Below, piece by piece: positions 16,640 to 25,901 of a DNA stretch of 64,000 nt. The notes under the pieces were generated by a model that saw nothing but the letters and a program-made list of their open reading frames with translations, did not search any database and was not told the DNA's origin. A program made the position numbers and the translations under genes. The DNA is from Streptomyces sp. NBC_00523 (GTDB taxonomy: Bacteria; Actinomycetota; Actinomycetes; Streptomycetales; Streptomycetaceae). Position 1 is the stretch's first letter. Each line of letters opens with the position of its first letter. Location: NCBI RefSeq assembly GCF_036346615.1, contig NZ_CP107836.1, positions 3,844,001 through 3,908,000 of the forward strand, given 5' to 3'.

Positions 16640-18181
16640 TCAGGCCCTCGTACGGGTGCCGGGCAGCCGGATCGCCAGGATCAGGGCGAGGAGCATGGCG
16701 CCGGTGGCGCAGGCGAAGACCACGTCCGTCGAGGAGACGAAGGCGTCCAGGGCCCGGTCGTGGGCGACCCCGGTGAGGCGGCCGATGTCGCTGGTCGTTC
16801 CGCCGGGGCCCTTGGCGGCGTAGACCCTGGTGAGTACGGCTCCGAAGAGGGAGGCTCCCAGGGCCGTGCCGAGGGTCTGGAAGAAGCGGACGCCGGTGGT
16901 GGCGACGCCCAGTTGGGCGGGCGGGGCGGTGTCCTGGACGAGCTCGATCAGCTGGCCGATGAGCTGGCCGAAGCCGATGCCCATGAGCAGCAGCGCGCCG
17001 CGCACGGTCCACAGGCCGGTGTCCGTGTCGAGCGTGGTCAGCAGGGCCAGGGCGGCGGAGGCGAAGACCGTGCCGCTGACGACGAAGGTCTTCTGCGACC
17101 AGCCGGCCGCGACCAGGCGCCCGGAGACGAGCCCGACGACGGTCATGCCGATCGCCATCGGGACCAGGAAGAGACCGGCCGACGTCGCGGCGACCCCGCG
17201 GACCACCTGGAGGTAGATCATCACGTAGACGATCGACCCCATCATCGCGACGCCGACCAGACCCTGGACCGCGAAGCCGTACCGCATGAGCCGCAGCCGG
17301 AAGAGCGAGAGCGGCAGGATCGGTTCAGCGGCCGTGGCCTGGCGCCACAGGAACAGGCCGAGCGCGACGACGGCGGCGACGGCGAGGCCGACGATGACCG
17401 GCGAGGTCCACGCGTAGTCCTCGCCGCCCCATTCGGTGACCAGGAGCAGCGCGGTGGAGAAGGCGGCGGCGAGACCGGCGCCGAGGAAGTCGATGCGGTG
17501 GCGCGCGGTGCGGGCGGGGAGCTTCACGACGAAGACCGCGCCGATCAGGACGGCGATGCCGACGGGCAGGTTGACGTAGAAGATCCAGCGCCAGCCCGCG
17601 TGGTCGGCCAGGGCACCGCCCAGCCAGGGGCCGAGCGCCATGCCCGCACCGGCGATGATCCCGCCGATGCTGCCCTTCCTGTCGCCCTTGGTCTGGGAGC
17701 CCTCGCCCTCCTTGGCGCCCTCGCCCTCCTTGGGGCCCGCCGCGCCGAGCTGACGCAGGACGACCATGGTGACGCTCATCAGCCCGCCGCCGCCGATGCC
17801 CTGGAAGGCGCGGGCGGCGATCAGCTCGCCCATGGACTGGGCCATCCCGCACAGCGCGGAGCCGGTGAGGAAGGTGGCGAGCGCCCCGATGAAGACCTTC
17901 TTCGAGCCGAGGGTGTCGCAGAGCTTGCCGTACAGGGGCAGCGCGGCGGTCGCGGCGAGCTGGTAGGCGGCGATCAGCCACGGGATCCGGTCGACGCCGT
18001 GGACCGGGTCGAGGTCGCGGACGATCGGGACGGTCGCCGAGGACACGATGTTCGAGTCCAGTACGGCCAGCAGGATCGTGACGATGCAGAGCGCCACGGC
18101 GATCGTGACGCTCCGGCCGCCGGCCTGCTGTCCGTCCGCGGTCGTCCGCCCTGGCGCGGGCGCTGTGGCTGTTCCGGGCAT
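16640..18181 (-). CDS. MFS drug:proton antiporter (DHA2 / EmrB-QacA type)
   Basis: A 513-aa exporter with about 14 membrane helices. Seen: AVLDSNIVSSATVPIVRDL in helix 1, motif A LYGKLCDTLGSKKVFIG, and GMALGPWLGG resembling motif C. An odd feature is the hydrophilic insert GAAGPKEGEGAKEGEG in a central loop, produced by an 18-bp tandem duplication (17699-17733). The frame is open to 18265, but ATG 18181 has GGGGGA 9 nt upstream and gives a normal N terminus. It diverges from a TetR gene and is probably repressed by it. Confidence 0.92.
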   Translation of the reverse strand: MPGTATAPAPGRTTADGQQAGGRSVTIAVALCIVTILLAVLDSNIVSSATVPIVRDLDPVHGVDRIPWLIAAYQLAATAALPLYGKLCDTLGSKKVFIGALATFLTGSALCGMAQSMGELIAARAFQGIGGGGLMSVTMVVLRQLGAAGPKEGEGAKEGEGSQTKGDRKGSIGGIIAGAGMALGPWLGGALADHAGWRWIFYVNLPVGIAVLIGAVFVVKLPARTARHRIDFLGAGLAAAFSTALLLVTEWGGEDYAWTSPVIVGLAVAAVVALGLFLWRQATAAEPILPLSLFRLRLMRYGFAVQGLVGVAMMGSIVYVMIYLQVVRGVAATSAGLFLVPMAIGMTVVGLVSGRLVAAGWSQKTFVVSGTVFASAALALLTTLDTDTGLWTVRGALLLMGIGFGQLIGQLIELVQDTAPPAQLGVATTGVRFFQTLGTALGASLFGAVLTRVYAAKGPGGTTSDIGRLTGVAHDRALDAFVSSTDVVFACATGAMLLALILAIRLPGTRTRA

Positions 18182-18252
18182 GACTGGGATCCCCCCTGCT
18201 GGGCGGTGCCGACGCGCACCGCTGTGGTCGGTCCCACTGTTCACCGTTTTTC

Positions 18253-18301
18253 TGTACCGAGTCAAGTTTTCATCCAGGATTAATTTTCATCCTGGTACAG
18301 T
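18253..18301. promoter_or_regulatory. Palindromic operator in the MFS/TetR divergent promoter
   Basis: Two nested inverted repeats share one centre: CTGTACC (18253-18259) with GGTACAG (18295-18301), and CCAGGAT (18275-18281) with ATCCTGG (18290-18296). A direct repeat TTTTCATCC occurs at 18268 and 18285, 17 bp apart. The block ends 7 nt before the TetR start and overlaps its likely -10 TACAGT. Such an arrangement fits a TetR operator controlling both genes. Confidence 0.75.
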
Positions 18302-18307
18302 GAGGTC

Positions 18308-18946
18308 ATGACCGAGGGGATGGGCCTGCGCGAGCGCAAGAAGAGGGAAACCCGGCGGCGGCTGCTGGAAACGGCCACCACGCTCTTCTCCGAGCGCGGG
18401 TTCGACCAGGTCTCCGTCGCGGAGATCGCCGACGCGGCCGATGTATCGAAAATGACCGTCTTCAACTACTTCGACAGCAAGGAAGACCTGGTCTTCGCGC
18501 CGCTGGAGGAGCACGTCGGCGACGCCGCCCGGATCGTGCGGGAGCGCGCGCCCGGTGAATCGGCGGTCGCGGCGCTGCGGAGGCAGTTCGTGGAGGCCGT
18601 CGAGCGCCACGATCCCTCGGTGGGGATGGGGGACCACCCGCTGGCCCTGGGCATCGTCCGGCTCATCCTGGAGACGCCCGCCCTGCTCACCCGCGCCCAC
18701 TCCTTCTTCGTGCGTACGCAGGACCAGCTCACCGATGCCCTGATCGAGGAGGGCGAGGAGCCGGTCATCGCGCGCATCGTCGCCTCCCAGCTCCTCGGTA
18801 CGCGCAACGCCCTGCTCACCGAGAACCGCAGGCGCCTGCTGGCCGGCGAACCGGCGGCCGCGGTCGTCCCCGACGCCGTCGCCCTCGCCCACCGGGGCTT
18901 CGACCTGCTGGAGAAGGGCCTCGGCGACTACGCGACGCGCACCTGA
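18308..18946 (+). CDS. TetR-family transcriptional regulator
   Basis: A 212-aa repressor. The N-terminal HTH is seen in RLLETATTLFSERGFDQVSVAEIADAADVSKMTVFNYF, followed by a ligand-binding helical domain of ordinary length. It diverges from the MFS exporter with 126 nt between the starts, containing a clear operator. It probably represses the exporter and itself until a substrate-like ligand binds. The ATG start lies 6 nt after TACAGT with only GTGAGG before it, so the message may be leaderless or nearly so. Confidence 0.92.
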   Translation: MTEGMGLRERKKRETRRRLLETATTLFSERGFDQVSVAEIADAADVSKMTVFNYFDSKEDLVFAPLEEHVGDAARIVRERAPGESAVAALRRQFVEAVERHDPSVGMGDHPLALGIVRLILETPALLTRAHSFFVRTQDQLTDALIEEGEEPVIARIVASQLLGTRNALLTENRRRLLAGEPAAAVVPDAVALAHRGFDLLEKGLGDYATRT

Positions 18947-19008
18947 CCCGGGGGCCCCGCGGCTGCGGGGCGGACGCCCTGTCGGTGCCGCGTCGTAGGC
19001 TCCCCGGC

Positions 19009-19809
19009 ATGCCGCCCTCGCAGAAGCGCGCCCGTCGCTACGACCCGGCCAGGACCCGCGCCGCGGTCCTCGCCCAGTTCGCCCACGTCCGGGACGGCGT
19101 GCGCACGCTGACCCCGGAGCAGCTGGCCGCGCCGAGCGGACTCGGTGACTGGACGGTGCGCGAGCTCGCCGTGCACCTCACCATGGCCCTCGCGCACGTC
19201 AGCCGGACGCTGGAGCTGCCCGCGCCGGCCCTCGCCAGGCCCGAGGTGTCCCTCCTGGAGTGGCCGTTCACCACAGCGGCCCGGGCCCCCCGGATCGCGG
19301 ACGACACCGCCGAACGGGCCGCCGCCGCCCCCGACCTGGACGCGCTCTACGGGGAGGTCGCCGCCCGCTTCGAGGCCCTGGTGAACGGCGCCTCCGAGGA
19401 CCGGCTGCTGGCCACCCGGGTCGGGGCGATGCGCCTCGGCGACTTCCTGGTCACCCGCACCGTGGAGCTCGTCGTCCACACCTGGGACCTCAACGAGGCG
19501 ACCGGGCTCTCCGTCCCGTACGACCGGCAGGCGCTCGCCGCGTGCAGCCGGCTCCTCGCCGACGCGCTGGCCGAGCGGGCGCCCGGCGGTTCGGTCGAGG
19601 TCCGGGTGCCGCCGTTCGCGGTGGTGCAGTGCGTCCAGGGGCCGCGTCACACCAGGGGCACCCCGCCCAACGTCGTCGAGACCGACCCGCTCACCTGGAT
19701 CCGGCTCGCGACCGGGCGTACGGAGTGGGCGCGGGAGGTCGAAGCGGCCAGGGTCGCCGCGAGCGGCGAGCGCGCGGATCTCTCCGAGCTGCTGCCGCTG
19801 ATGGCCTGA
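19009..19809 (+). CDS. Maleylpyruvate-isomerase-fold protein with C-terminal SCP2-like domain
   Basis: A 266-aa member of the mycothiol-dependent maleylpyruvate isomerase / DinB-like group. The N-terminal four-helix part includes LGDWTVRELAVHLTMALAH, with the metal-binding His, and VVHTWDLNEATG supplies another. The C terminus (PPFAVVQCVQGPRHTRGTPPNVVETDPLTWIRLATG) is the sterol-carrier-like domain common in actinomycete members. The actual reaction is unknown. ATG 19009 lies exactly 7 nt after TAGGCT and has no ribosome site, so it is probably leaderless. It stands alone between the TetR gene and purF. Confidence 0.85.
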   Translation: MPPSQKRARRYDPARTRAAVLAQFAHVRDGVRTLTPEQLAAPSGLGDWTVRELAVHLTMALAHVSRTLELPAPALARPEVSLLEWPFTTAARAPRIADDTAERAAAAPDLDALYGEVAARFEALVNGASEDRLLATRVGAMRLGDFLVTRTVELVVHTWDLNEATGLSVPYDRQALAACSRLLADALAERAPGGSVEVRVPPFAVVQCVQGPRHTRGTPPNVVETDPLTWIRLATGRTEWAREVEAARVAASGERADLSELLPLMA

Positions 19810-20162
19810 CCCGGCCGCCGGACGCCCCGAGATGCCGCATACCGGGCGCCCATGGTGTGAGGCTCGCCACGAAACGACCGGTCGGGCTGCTTGCTCCCGG
19901 CGCCCGGGAACCGGCTCACGCAGTGCCACGACGGGCCTCTTCGCAGGGTCTTCCGGGTGGCCGGAACCTGTCGGTGGATGGCCGGTGATCCGGGCGCCGC
20001 CTGCCCTGCGGCGGTTGCCGCGCGTAGATCGGGGAAGGCCCGAGATTACCGTGCGTGACTGATCCGAGGGGTCCGGGAGCGGTCTTCGGGGGAGCTCCGC
20101 CGGTGGTGGGGCGGGGGATCCCCAATTCGGACCAGTGGTCGATCTCCCCTACACTCGATGGC
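19810..20162. other. Gene-free spacer before purF
   Basis: 353 nt without a convincing gene. It ends with the purF promoter: a -10-like TACACT at 20150-20155 and a weak -35 TTCGGA at 20126-20131 (18-nt spacer). I see no hairpin terminator or riboswitch fold that I recognise in the remainder. Confidence 0.5.
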
Positions 20163-21689
20163 GTGCCTCGTGGTGATGGACGACTCAACCACGACCTGCT
20201 CCCCGGAGAGAAGGGCCCCCAGGACGCTTGCGGCGTCTTCGGTGTCTGGGCTCCGGGCGAAGAGGTCGCCAAGCTCACCTATTTCGGACTGTATGCCCTG
20301 CAGCACCGTGGACAGGAGTCCGCGGGCATCGCAGTGAGCAACGGGTCCCAGATCCTGGTCTTCAAGGACATGGGACTGGTCTCGCAGGTCTTCGACGAAA
20401 CCTCCCTGGGATCGCTCCAGGGCCATATCGCGGTCGGTCATGCCCGCTACTCCACCACCGGTGCCTCGGTGTGGGAGAACGCGCAGCCGACGTTCCGTGC
20501 GACCGCGCACGGCTCGATCGCCCTCGGTCACAACGGGAACCTGGTCAACACGGCCCAGCTCGCGGAGATGGTCGCCGACCTCCCGCGCAAGGACGGCCGC
20601 GCCACCCAGGTCGCCGCGACCAACGACACCGACCTGGTGACCGCGCTGCTCGCCGGCCAGACCGACGACGACGGCAAGCCGCTCACCATCGAGGAGGCCG
20701 CCGCCCAGGTGCTTCCCGAGGTGCGGGGCGCCTTCTCCCTGGTCTTCATGGACGAGCACACGCTCTACGCCGCCCGTGACCCGCAGGGCATCCGCCCGCT
20801 GGTCCTCGGCCGCCTGGAGCGCGGCTGGGTCGTCGCGTCGGAGTCCGCAGCCCTCGACATCTGCGGCGCCAGTTATGTCCGCGAGATCGAGCCGGGCGAG
20901 ATGGTCGCCATCGACGAGAACGGTCTGCGTACCTCGCGATTCGCGGAAGCGAAGCCCAAGGGCTGTGTCTTCGAGTACGTCTACCTGGCGCGCCCCGACA
21001 CCGACATCGCGGGCCGCAACGTCTACCTCTCCCGGGTGGAGATGGGCCGCAAGCTGGCCGCCGAGGCGCCCGTCGAGGCGGATCTGGTCATAGCGACGCC
21101 GGAGTCCGGCACCCCGGCCGCCATCGGTTACGCGGAGGCCAGCGGGATTCCGTTCGGCGCCGGCCTGGTGAAGAACGCCTACGTCGGCCGGACCTTCATC
21201 CAGCCGTCCCAGACGATCCGCCAGCTGGGCATCCGCCTCAAGCTGAACCCGCTCAAGGAAGTCATCAAGGGCAAGCGCCTGGTGGTCGTGGACGACTCGA
21301 TCGTCCGCGGCAACACCCAGCGCGCACTGGTCCGGATGCTCCGTGAGGCCGGTGCCGCCGAGATCCACATCCGGATCTCGTCCCCGCCGGTGAAGTGGCC
21401 CTGCTTCTTCGGCATCGACTTCGCGACCCGCGCCGAGCTCATCGCCAACGGCATGTCCGTCGAGGAGATCGGCACGTCGATGGGCGCCGACTCGCTCGCG
21501 TACATCTCGATCGACTCGATGATCGAGGCGACGACGATCGACAAGCCGAACCTGTGCCGCGCCTGCTTCGACGGCGAGTACCCGATGGAGCTCCCGGACC
21601 CGGAGCTGCTCGGCAAGCAGCTGCTGGAGACCGAGCTGGCGGCGGGCCCCGCGGCGACCGCGGCGGCCGACGCGCTGCGGCGTCCGTGA
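20163..21689 (+). CDS. purF: Amidophosphoribosyltransferase
   Basis: First committed step of purine synthesis: it makes phosphoribosylamine from PRPP and glutamine. The product is 508 aa. A 22-residue propeptide precedes the catalytic Cys23 in GPQDACGVFGVW; its removal exposes the N-terminal nucleophile. The PRPP loop is LVVVDDSIVRGNT. Cysteines in PKGCVFEY, PCFFGID and NLCRACF fit the [4Fe-4S] cluster of the B. subtilis-type enzyme. The frame is open to 20055, but GTG 20163 lies 7 nt after TACACT with no ribosome site, so a leaderless start is likely. purM follows after 60 nt. Confidence 0.97.
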   Translation: MPRGDGRLNHDLLPGEKGPQDACGVFGVWAPGEEVAKLTYFGLYALQHRGQESAGIAVSNGSQILVFKDMGLVSQVFDETSLGSLQGHIAVGHARYSTTGASVWENAQPTFRATAHGSIALGHNGNLVNTAQLAEMVADLPRKDGRATQVAATNDTDLVTALLAGQTDDDGKPLTIEEAAAQVLPEVRGAFSLVFMDEHTLYAARDPQGIRPLVLGRLERGWVVASESAALDICGASYVREIEPGEMVAIDENGLRTSRFAEAKPKGCVFEYVYLARPDTDIAGRNVYLSRVEMGRKLAAEAPVEADLVIATPESGTPAAIGYAEASGIPFGAGLVKNAYVGRTFIQPSQTIRQLGIRLKLNPLKEVIKGKRLVVVDDSIVRGNTQRALVRMLREAGAAEIHIRISSPPVKWPCFFGIDFATRAELIANGMSVEEIGTSMGADSLAYISIDSMIEATTIDKPNLCRACFDGEYPMELPDPELLGKQLLETELAAGPAATAAADALRRP

Positions 21690-21749
21690 CCCGGACCGTC
21701 CGGCAGCCCTTCCCCCAGCCCCGTATCTCCACACGAAAGATCCCAGGCA

Positions 21750-22823
21750 ATGTCTGAGACAACAGGTGCTTCCTACGCGGCAGCGGGCGTCGACATCGAG
21801 GCCGGCGACCGCGCCGTCGAGCTGATGAAGGAGTGGGTGAAGAAGACGCAGCGCCCCGAGGTCGCGGGTCTCGGTGGCCTCGGCGGCTTCGCCGGCCTCT
21901 TCGACGCCTCGGCGCTCAAGCGCTACGAGCGTCCGCTCCTGGCCTCCGCCACGGACGGCGTCGGCACCAAGGTCGACCTCGCCCGCCAGATGGGCGTGTA
22001 CGACACGATCGGTCACGACCTCGTCGGCATGGTCGTGGACGACCTCGTCGTCTGCGGCGCCGAGCCGCTGTTCATGACCGACTACATCTGCGTCGGCAAG
22101 GTGCACCCCGAGCGTGTCGCGGCCATCGTCAAGGGCATCGCCGAGGGCTGTGTGCTGGCCGGCTGCGCGCTGGTCGGCGGCGAGACGGCCGAGCACCCGG
22201 GTCTGCTGGGCGCGGACGACTTCGACGTGGCCGGAGCCGGTACGGGCGTGGTCGAGGCCGACCGCCTGCTGGGCCCCGACCGCATCCGCGAGGGTGACGC
22301 CGTGATCGCCATGGCGTCCTCCGGGCTTCACTCGAACGGGTACTCGCTCGTCCGCCACGTGGTGTTCGACCGGGCCGGCTGGGCGCTGGACCGCCAGGTC
22401 GAGGAGTTCGGCCGGACCCTGGGCGAGGAGCTCCTGGAGCCGACCCGGATCTACTCGCTGGACTGCCTGGCCCTCACCCGTACGACCGAGGTGCACGGCT
22501 TCAGCCACGTCACCGGCGGCGGCCTGGCCAACAACCTCGCCCGGGTCATCCCGGACGACCTCCACGCGACGGTGGACCGCTCCACGTGGACCCCGGGCGC
22601 GGTGTTCGACCTCGTCGGCAAGGCCGGTCAGGTCGAGCAGCTGGAGCTGGAGAAGACGCTGAACATGGGCGTCGGCATGATCGCGGTCGTCCCCGCCGAG
22701 TCCGTGGACGCGGCCCTCACGACGCTGGCCGACCGGGGTGTCGACTCCTGGGTCGCCGGCGAGATCACCGCCCGGGGCGACCACGCGACCGGCGCCGAGC
22801 TGGTGGGTTCGTACGCACGCTGA
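21750..22823 (+). CDS. purM: Phosphoribosylformylglycinamidine cyclo-ligase (AIR synthetase)
   Basis: Fifth step of purine synthesis: ATP-dependent ring closure of FGAM to AIR. The product is 357 aa. Seen: TDGVGTKVDLARQMG, GHDLVGMVVDDLVVCGAEPLF, LVGGETAEHPG, ASSGLHSNGYSLVR, and HVTGGGLANNL. It follows purF by 60 nt in the same direction and is probably cotranscribed. Confidence 0.97.
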   Translation: MSETTGASYAAAGVDIEAGDRAVELMKEWVKKTQRPEVAGLGGLGGFAGLFDASALKRYERPLLASATDGVGTKVDLARQMGVYDTIGHDLVGMVVDDLVVCGAEPLFMTDYICVGKVHPERVAAIVKGIAEGCVLAGCALVGGETAEHPGLLGADDFDVAGAGTGVVEADRLLGPDRIREGDAVIAMASSGLHSNGYSLVRHVVFDRAGWALDRQVEEFGRTLGEELLEPTRIYSLDCLALTRTTEVHGFSHVTGGGLANNLARVIPDDLHATVDRSTWTPGAVFDLVGKAGQVEQLELEKTLNMGVGMIAVVPAESVDAALTTLADRGVDSWVAGEITARGDHATGAELVGSYAR

Positions 22824-22900
22824 GCGGGAGGATTGGCCGGGCCGACGGGCCCGGCCGGTCACCGGCCGCCTCGCTCTTCCCGTACGCAGGCAGCACAAAA

Positions 22901-22927
22901 CCCGGTCCGGAGGAGCTCCGAACCGGG
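22901..22927 (-). terminator. Terminator between purM and the DUF3073 gene
   Basis: A 12-bp stem with one mismatch (CCCGGTCCGGAG / CTCCGAACCGGG) and a GAG loop. On the minus strand it runs into GGGTTTTGTG, so it best serves the minus-strand gene, though purM may use it too. Confidence 0.8.
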
Positions 22928-22946
22928 GTGATGTGTCAGCGCGAGG

Positions 22947-23204
22947 TCAAGCGCCGCGGCGCTTGGACGACGGACCGGACTGGTCGTTCTCGTCCTCGTC
23001 CTCGTCGTTGTTGTACAGATCCGCGTACTGTGCGTACGGGTCATCTTCCTCGTCGTCGTCCTCGAACGGCTCCGCGTTCGGTGGCTGACTCGAAGTCGAT
23101 GCGCCCAGCTCATTGGCCAGACGCGACAGGTCCGTCCCGCCGCTGCTGTACTTCAGCTGGCGGGCGACCTTTGTCTGCTTGGCCTTTGCCCGGCCGCGCC
23201 CCAT
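22947..23204 (-). CDS. DUF3073 family small acidic-tailed protein
   Basis: An 85-aa protein of unknown function that is widespread in actinobacteria. The N terminus is basic (GRGRAKAKQTKVARQLKY), the middle is SSGGTDLSRLANEL, and the C terminus is strongly acidic (EDDDEEDDPYAQYADLY) and ends KRRGA. The frame opens upstream to 23261, but ATG 23204 has GAGGGGG 7 nt before it and gives the family start MGRGRAK. The alternating charge suggests nucleic-acid or ribosome association, which is only a guess. Confidence 0.88.
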   Translation of the reverse strand: MGRGRAKAKQTKVARQLKYSSGGTDLSRLANELGASTSSQPPNAEPFEDDDEEDDPYAQYADLYNNDEDEDENDQSGPSSKRRGA

Positions 23205-23494
23205 GGCTCGACCCCCTCGGTGACGGGGCTCGACGGCCCCAGAGTCTTGACACGCGTTCATGTTTCAGGACGGACTCTCGGTAGAGAGACCGTGCCTGTA
23301 GAGCTTTAACGGTACCTGCTTCCGCGGCCATACGGTACGCCGCCCGCATCACGCGCCCCGGAAGAGGACCCACGAGACGCCCCGTCCTCGCTGGTCAACT
23401 GCGATTTTAACCTCTTATCGGCAGGCGACCCGCCGACCGGCGTGAGTCTTGTCTCGCCGGCCGGCGGGCCGCGGCCCCGCGGAGGGGCGCCGGC

Positions 23495-24586
23495 TCAGCG
23501 CCGACGGGCGTCCGCCATCCGCTGTTCGGCGATCCGGTCGGCCGCCGCGGCCGGCGGAATGCCGTCTTCCTTCGCACGTGCGAATATGGCCAGCGTGGTG
23601 TCGAAGATCTTCGTGGCCTTCGCCTTGCACCGGTCGAAGTCGAAGCCGTGCAGCTCGTCCGCGACCTGGATGACCCCGCCCGCGTTCACCACGTAGTCGG
23701 GCGCGTACAGGATGGCCCGGTCGGCCAGGTCCTTCTCGACGCCCGGGTGCGCGAGCTGGTTGTTGGCCGCGCCGCACACCACCTTCGCGGTGAGCACCGG
23801 CACGCTGTCGTCGTTGAGGGCGCCGCCCAGCGCGCAGGGGGCGTAGATGTCCAGGCCCTCGGTACGGATCAGCGCCTCGGTGTCCGCCGCGACGGCGACC
23901 TGGGGGTGCTTGTCGGTGATCCGGCGGACGGACTCCTCGCGCACATCGGTGATCACGACGTCGGCGCCGTCCGCGAGCAGGTGCTCGACCAGGTGGTGGC
24001 CGACCTTGCCGACACCGGCGACCCCCACTTTCCGGCCACGCAGCGTCGGGTCGCCCCACAGGTGCTGGGCCGAGGCCCGCATGCCCTGGAAGACGCCGAA
24101 CGCGGTGAGCACCGACGAGTCGCCGGCGCCGCCGTTCTCGGGGGAGCGGCCGGTGGTCCAGCGGCACTCGCGGGCCACGACGTCCATGTCGGCGACGTAG
24201 GTGCCGACGTCGCAGGCCGTCACGTACCGGCCGCCGAGCGAGGCGACGAACCGGCCGTAGGCCAGCAGCAGTTCCTCGCTCTTGATCTGCTCGGGGTCGC
24301 CGATGATGACGGCCTTGCCGCCACCGTGGTCGAGCCCGGCCAGGGCGTTCTTGTACGACATGCCGCGCGCGAGGTTCAGCGCGTCGGCGACGGCCTCGGC
24401 CTCGGAGGCGTACGGGTAGAAGCGGGTGCCGCCGAGGGCGGGGCCCAGGGCGGTGGAGTGGAGGGCGATGACGGCCTTGAGGCCGCTGGCCCGGTCCTGG
24501 CAGAGGACGACTTGTTCGTGTCCGCCCTGGTCCGAGTGGAACAGGGTGTGCAGGACATCGACAGGCGCGCCGGTCACATCGGTCAC
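23495..24586 (-). CDS. vdh: Valine dehydrogenase (Glu/Leu/Phe/Val dehydrogenase family)
   Basis: A 363-aa NAD-dependent oxidative deaminase of branched-chain amino acids. In Streptomyces it supplies branched acyl-CoA precursors for fatty acids and polyketides. Seen: GGTRFYPYASEAEA, the catalytic Lys in AGLDHGGGKAVI, and Rossmann GVGKVGHHLVEHL. The frame extends to 24721, but GTG 24586 with GGGAG 9 nt upstream gives VTDVTGAP, matching the N terminus I recall for Streptomyces Vdh. It reads away from the unknown gene at 24764. Confidence 0.95.
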   Translation of the reverse strand: MTDVTGAPVDVLHTLFHSDQGGHEQVVLCQDRASGLKAVIALHSTALGPALGGTRFYPYASEAEAVADALNLARGMSYKNALAGLDHGGGKAVIIGDPEQIKSEELLLAYGRFVASLGGRYVTACDVGTYVADMDVVARECRWTTGRSPENGGAGDSSVLTAFGVFQGMRASAQHLWGDPTLRGRKVGVAGVGKVGHHLVEHLLADGADVVITDVREESVRRITDKHPQVAVAADTEALIRTEGLDIYAPCALGGALNDDSVPVLTAKVVCGAANNQLAHPGVEKDLADRAILYAPDYVVNAGGVIQVADELHGFDFDRCKAKATKIFDTTLAIFARAKEDGIPPAAAADRIAEQRMADARRR

Positions 24587-24763
24587 TGTGGTGACTCCCA
24601 AGTACGAAGCGGCGGAAAGACCCTCCTGAAGGTGGGGAGGGCCCGCCGGACCGGCCGTACGGACGGCCCGGCTGGGCAAGAGCGTAAGTCCTACCCCCAC
24701 GTAGATCTGTTCCAGTGCCAAGGATCACCCCCCACCGGGGGACAGGCGTGACACGATCACCGC

Positions 24764-25609
24764 ATGTCGGTGGTGTCTTCGGTGCTGGTTCCCTACGCGT
24801 CCTACCTCCGGGTGTACGAGCCACTGGCGGCCTTCCCGGAGGGCGAGCGCGCCCACTGGGCCCGCTACGCGGCCCGCGACCGGGTGCCCACGGCACAGGA
24901 CGAACTCAGGCGCTCGCTGGCCGACTTGGTGGCGACCCCGCCCGCCGGAGTGCCGGCGCACGAGAGCGCCGACGCGTTCGTGGCCGAGGTGGACGGCGTG
25001 GTGTGCGTGTGCCCGTGGCGGACCCGGCTGCGCGGCTGGCTGGCGATGGACGGGCTGGCGGAGCTGTTCCCCGGGCCGGTGCTCGACGCGGTGCTGCCGC
25101 CGGTGGTGCGCGGGCAGGCGCTGGCGGACCACGAGCGGTGGGCGGAGCGCAATCCGGACGCCCGGCCGTGGATCAGGACGGCGGTGTGGCAGGTGCCGGT
25201 GCGCTGGTTCGTGCTGTTCGCGGACGAGGAGCGGGAGCATGTGGTCGCCGGTCCGGCCGGGGAGCCTCCGGTGTTCCGGTACCGGACGCCGATGGTCGAG
25301 GCGCGGCGCCGGCTGGCCCGGTCGCTGCGGACGCTGCGGGAGACGATGGACGAGGGTCCGCTGACGGCGGGGCTCGTGGACGTCGGGCGGTGGCTGGAGG
25401 AGTTCCACCCGCGCTCGCTCGTGGAGCTGGACTACGGCGGGCTCGTGCACGCGCTGCCGGAGCGGGAGCTCAGCGTCGACCGGAGCGCCGCCGACGTGGC
25501 GGAGGGGATCGCCGCGCTGCGGGCGGGGGACGCGGAGCGGGCGGCCGAGGCGTACGCGCGTCTCGCGGAGCGCTGGCGGGCCGTAAGGGACCGTCAGTTC
25601 GCCAACTGA
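24764..25609 (+). CDS. Conserved hypothetical protein
   Basis: A 281-aa soluble protein I do not recognise beyond similarity to uncharacterised Streptomyces proteins near vdh and bldC. Seen: a Trp/Arg-rich middle (RPWIRTAVWQVPVRWFVLF), a conserved-looking LVELDYGGLVHALP, and a helical C terminus (RSAADVAEGIAALRAGDAERA) that resembles one TPR-like hairpin. There is no signal peptide or membrane segment. ATG 24764 diverges from vdh across 177 nt. Confidence 0.8.
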   Translation: MSVVSSVLVPYASYLRVYEPLAAFPEGERAHWARYAARDRVPTAQDELRRSLADLVATPPAGVPAHESADAFVAEVDGVVCVCPWRTRLRGWLAMDGLAELFPGPVLDAVLPPVVRGQALADHERWAERNPDARPWIRTAVWQVPVRWFVLFADEEREHVVAGPAGEPPVFRYRTPMVEARRRLARSLRTLRETMDEGPLTAGLVDVGRWLEEFHPRSLVELDYGGLVHALPERELSVDRSAADVAEGIAALRAGDAERAAEAYARLAERWRAVRDRQFAN

Positions 25610-25886
25610 CCGGCGCGCCACCTTGCGCGGACGGCCCGTGAACCGGTTCCGGATGTGACACGTGTGGGTGAAGGGGCGGAAGGGGCCCAGGGGGTGGCGG
25701 GACCTACGTCCCGAACCGGGCCTTTGCCTCAACCGTGATGGATAGCACTTACGGGGCCCTTGCGCCCTTCCCTACTCCTCGTGCCAAAATAGGACAAGGA
25801 GTCCGGTGAGGACTCCATCCGTCCATGTATGGGCGGATCACTCAGCATTGCACGCTATGGGGGGTCTGATGACTCCTGATCGCTCT

Positions 25887-25901
25887 GTGACTGATCGTCA
25901 C
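25887..25901. promoter_or_regulatory. Candidate BldD operator
   Basis: GTGACTGATCGTCAC is a palindrome of two GTnAC half sites separated by 5 nt, the form published for BldD boxes. A further half-like GTGTGAC follows at 25906. As I recall, bldC is a direct BldD target in other Streptomyces. The assignment rests on the motif alone. Confidence 0.5.
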
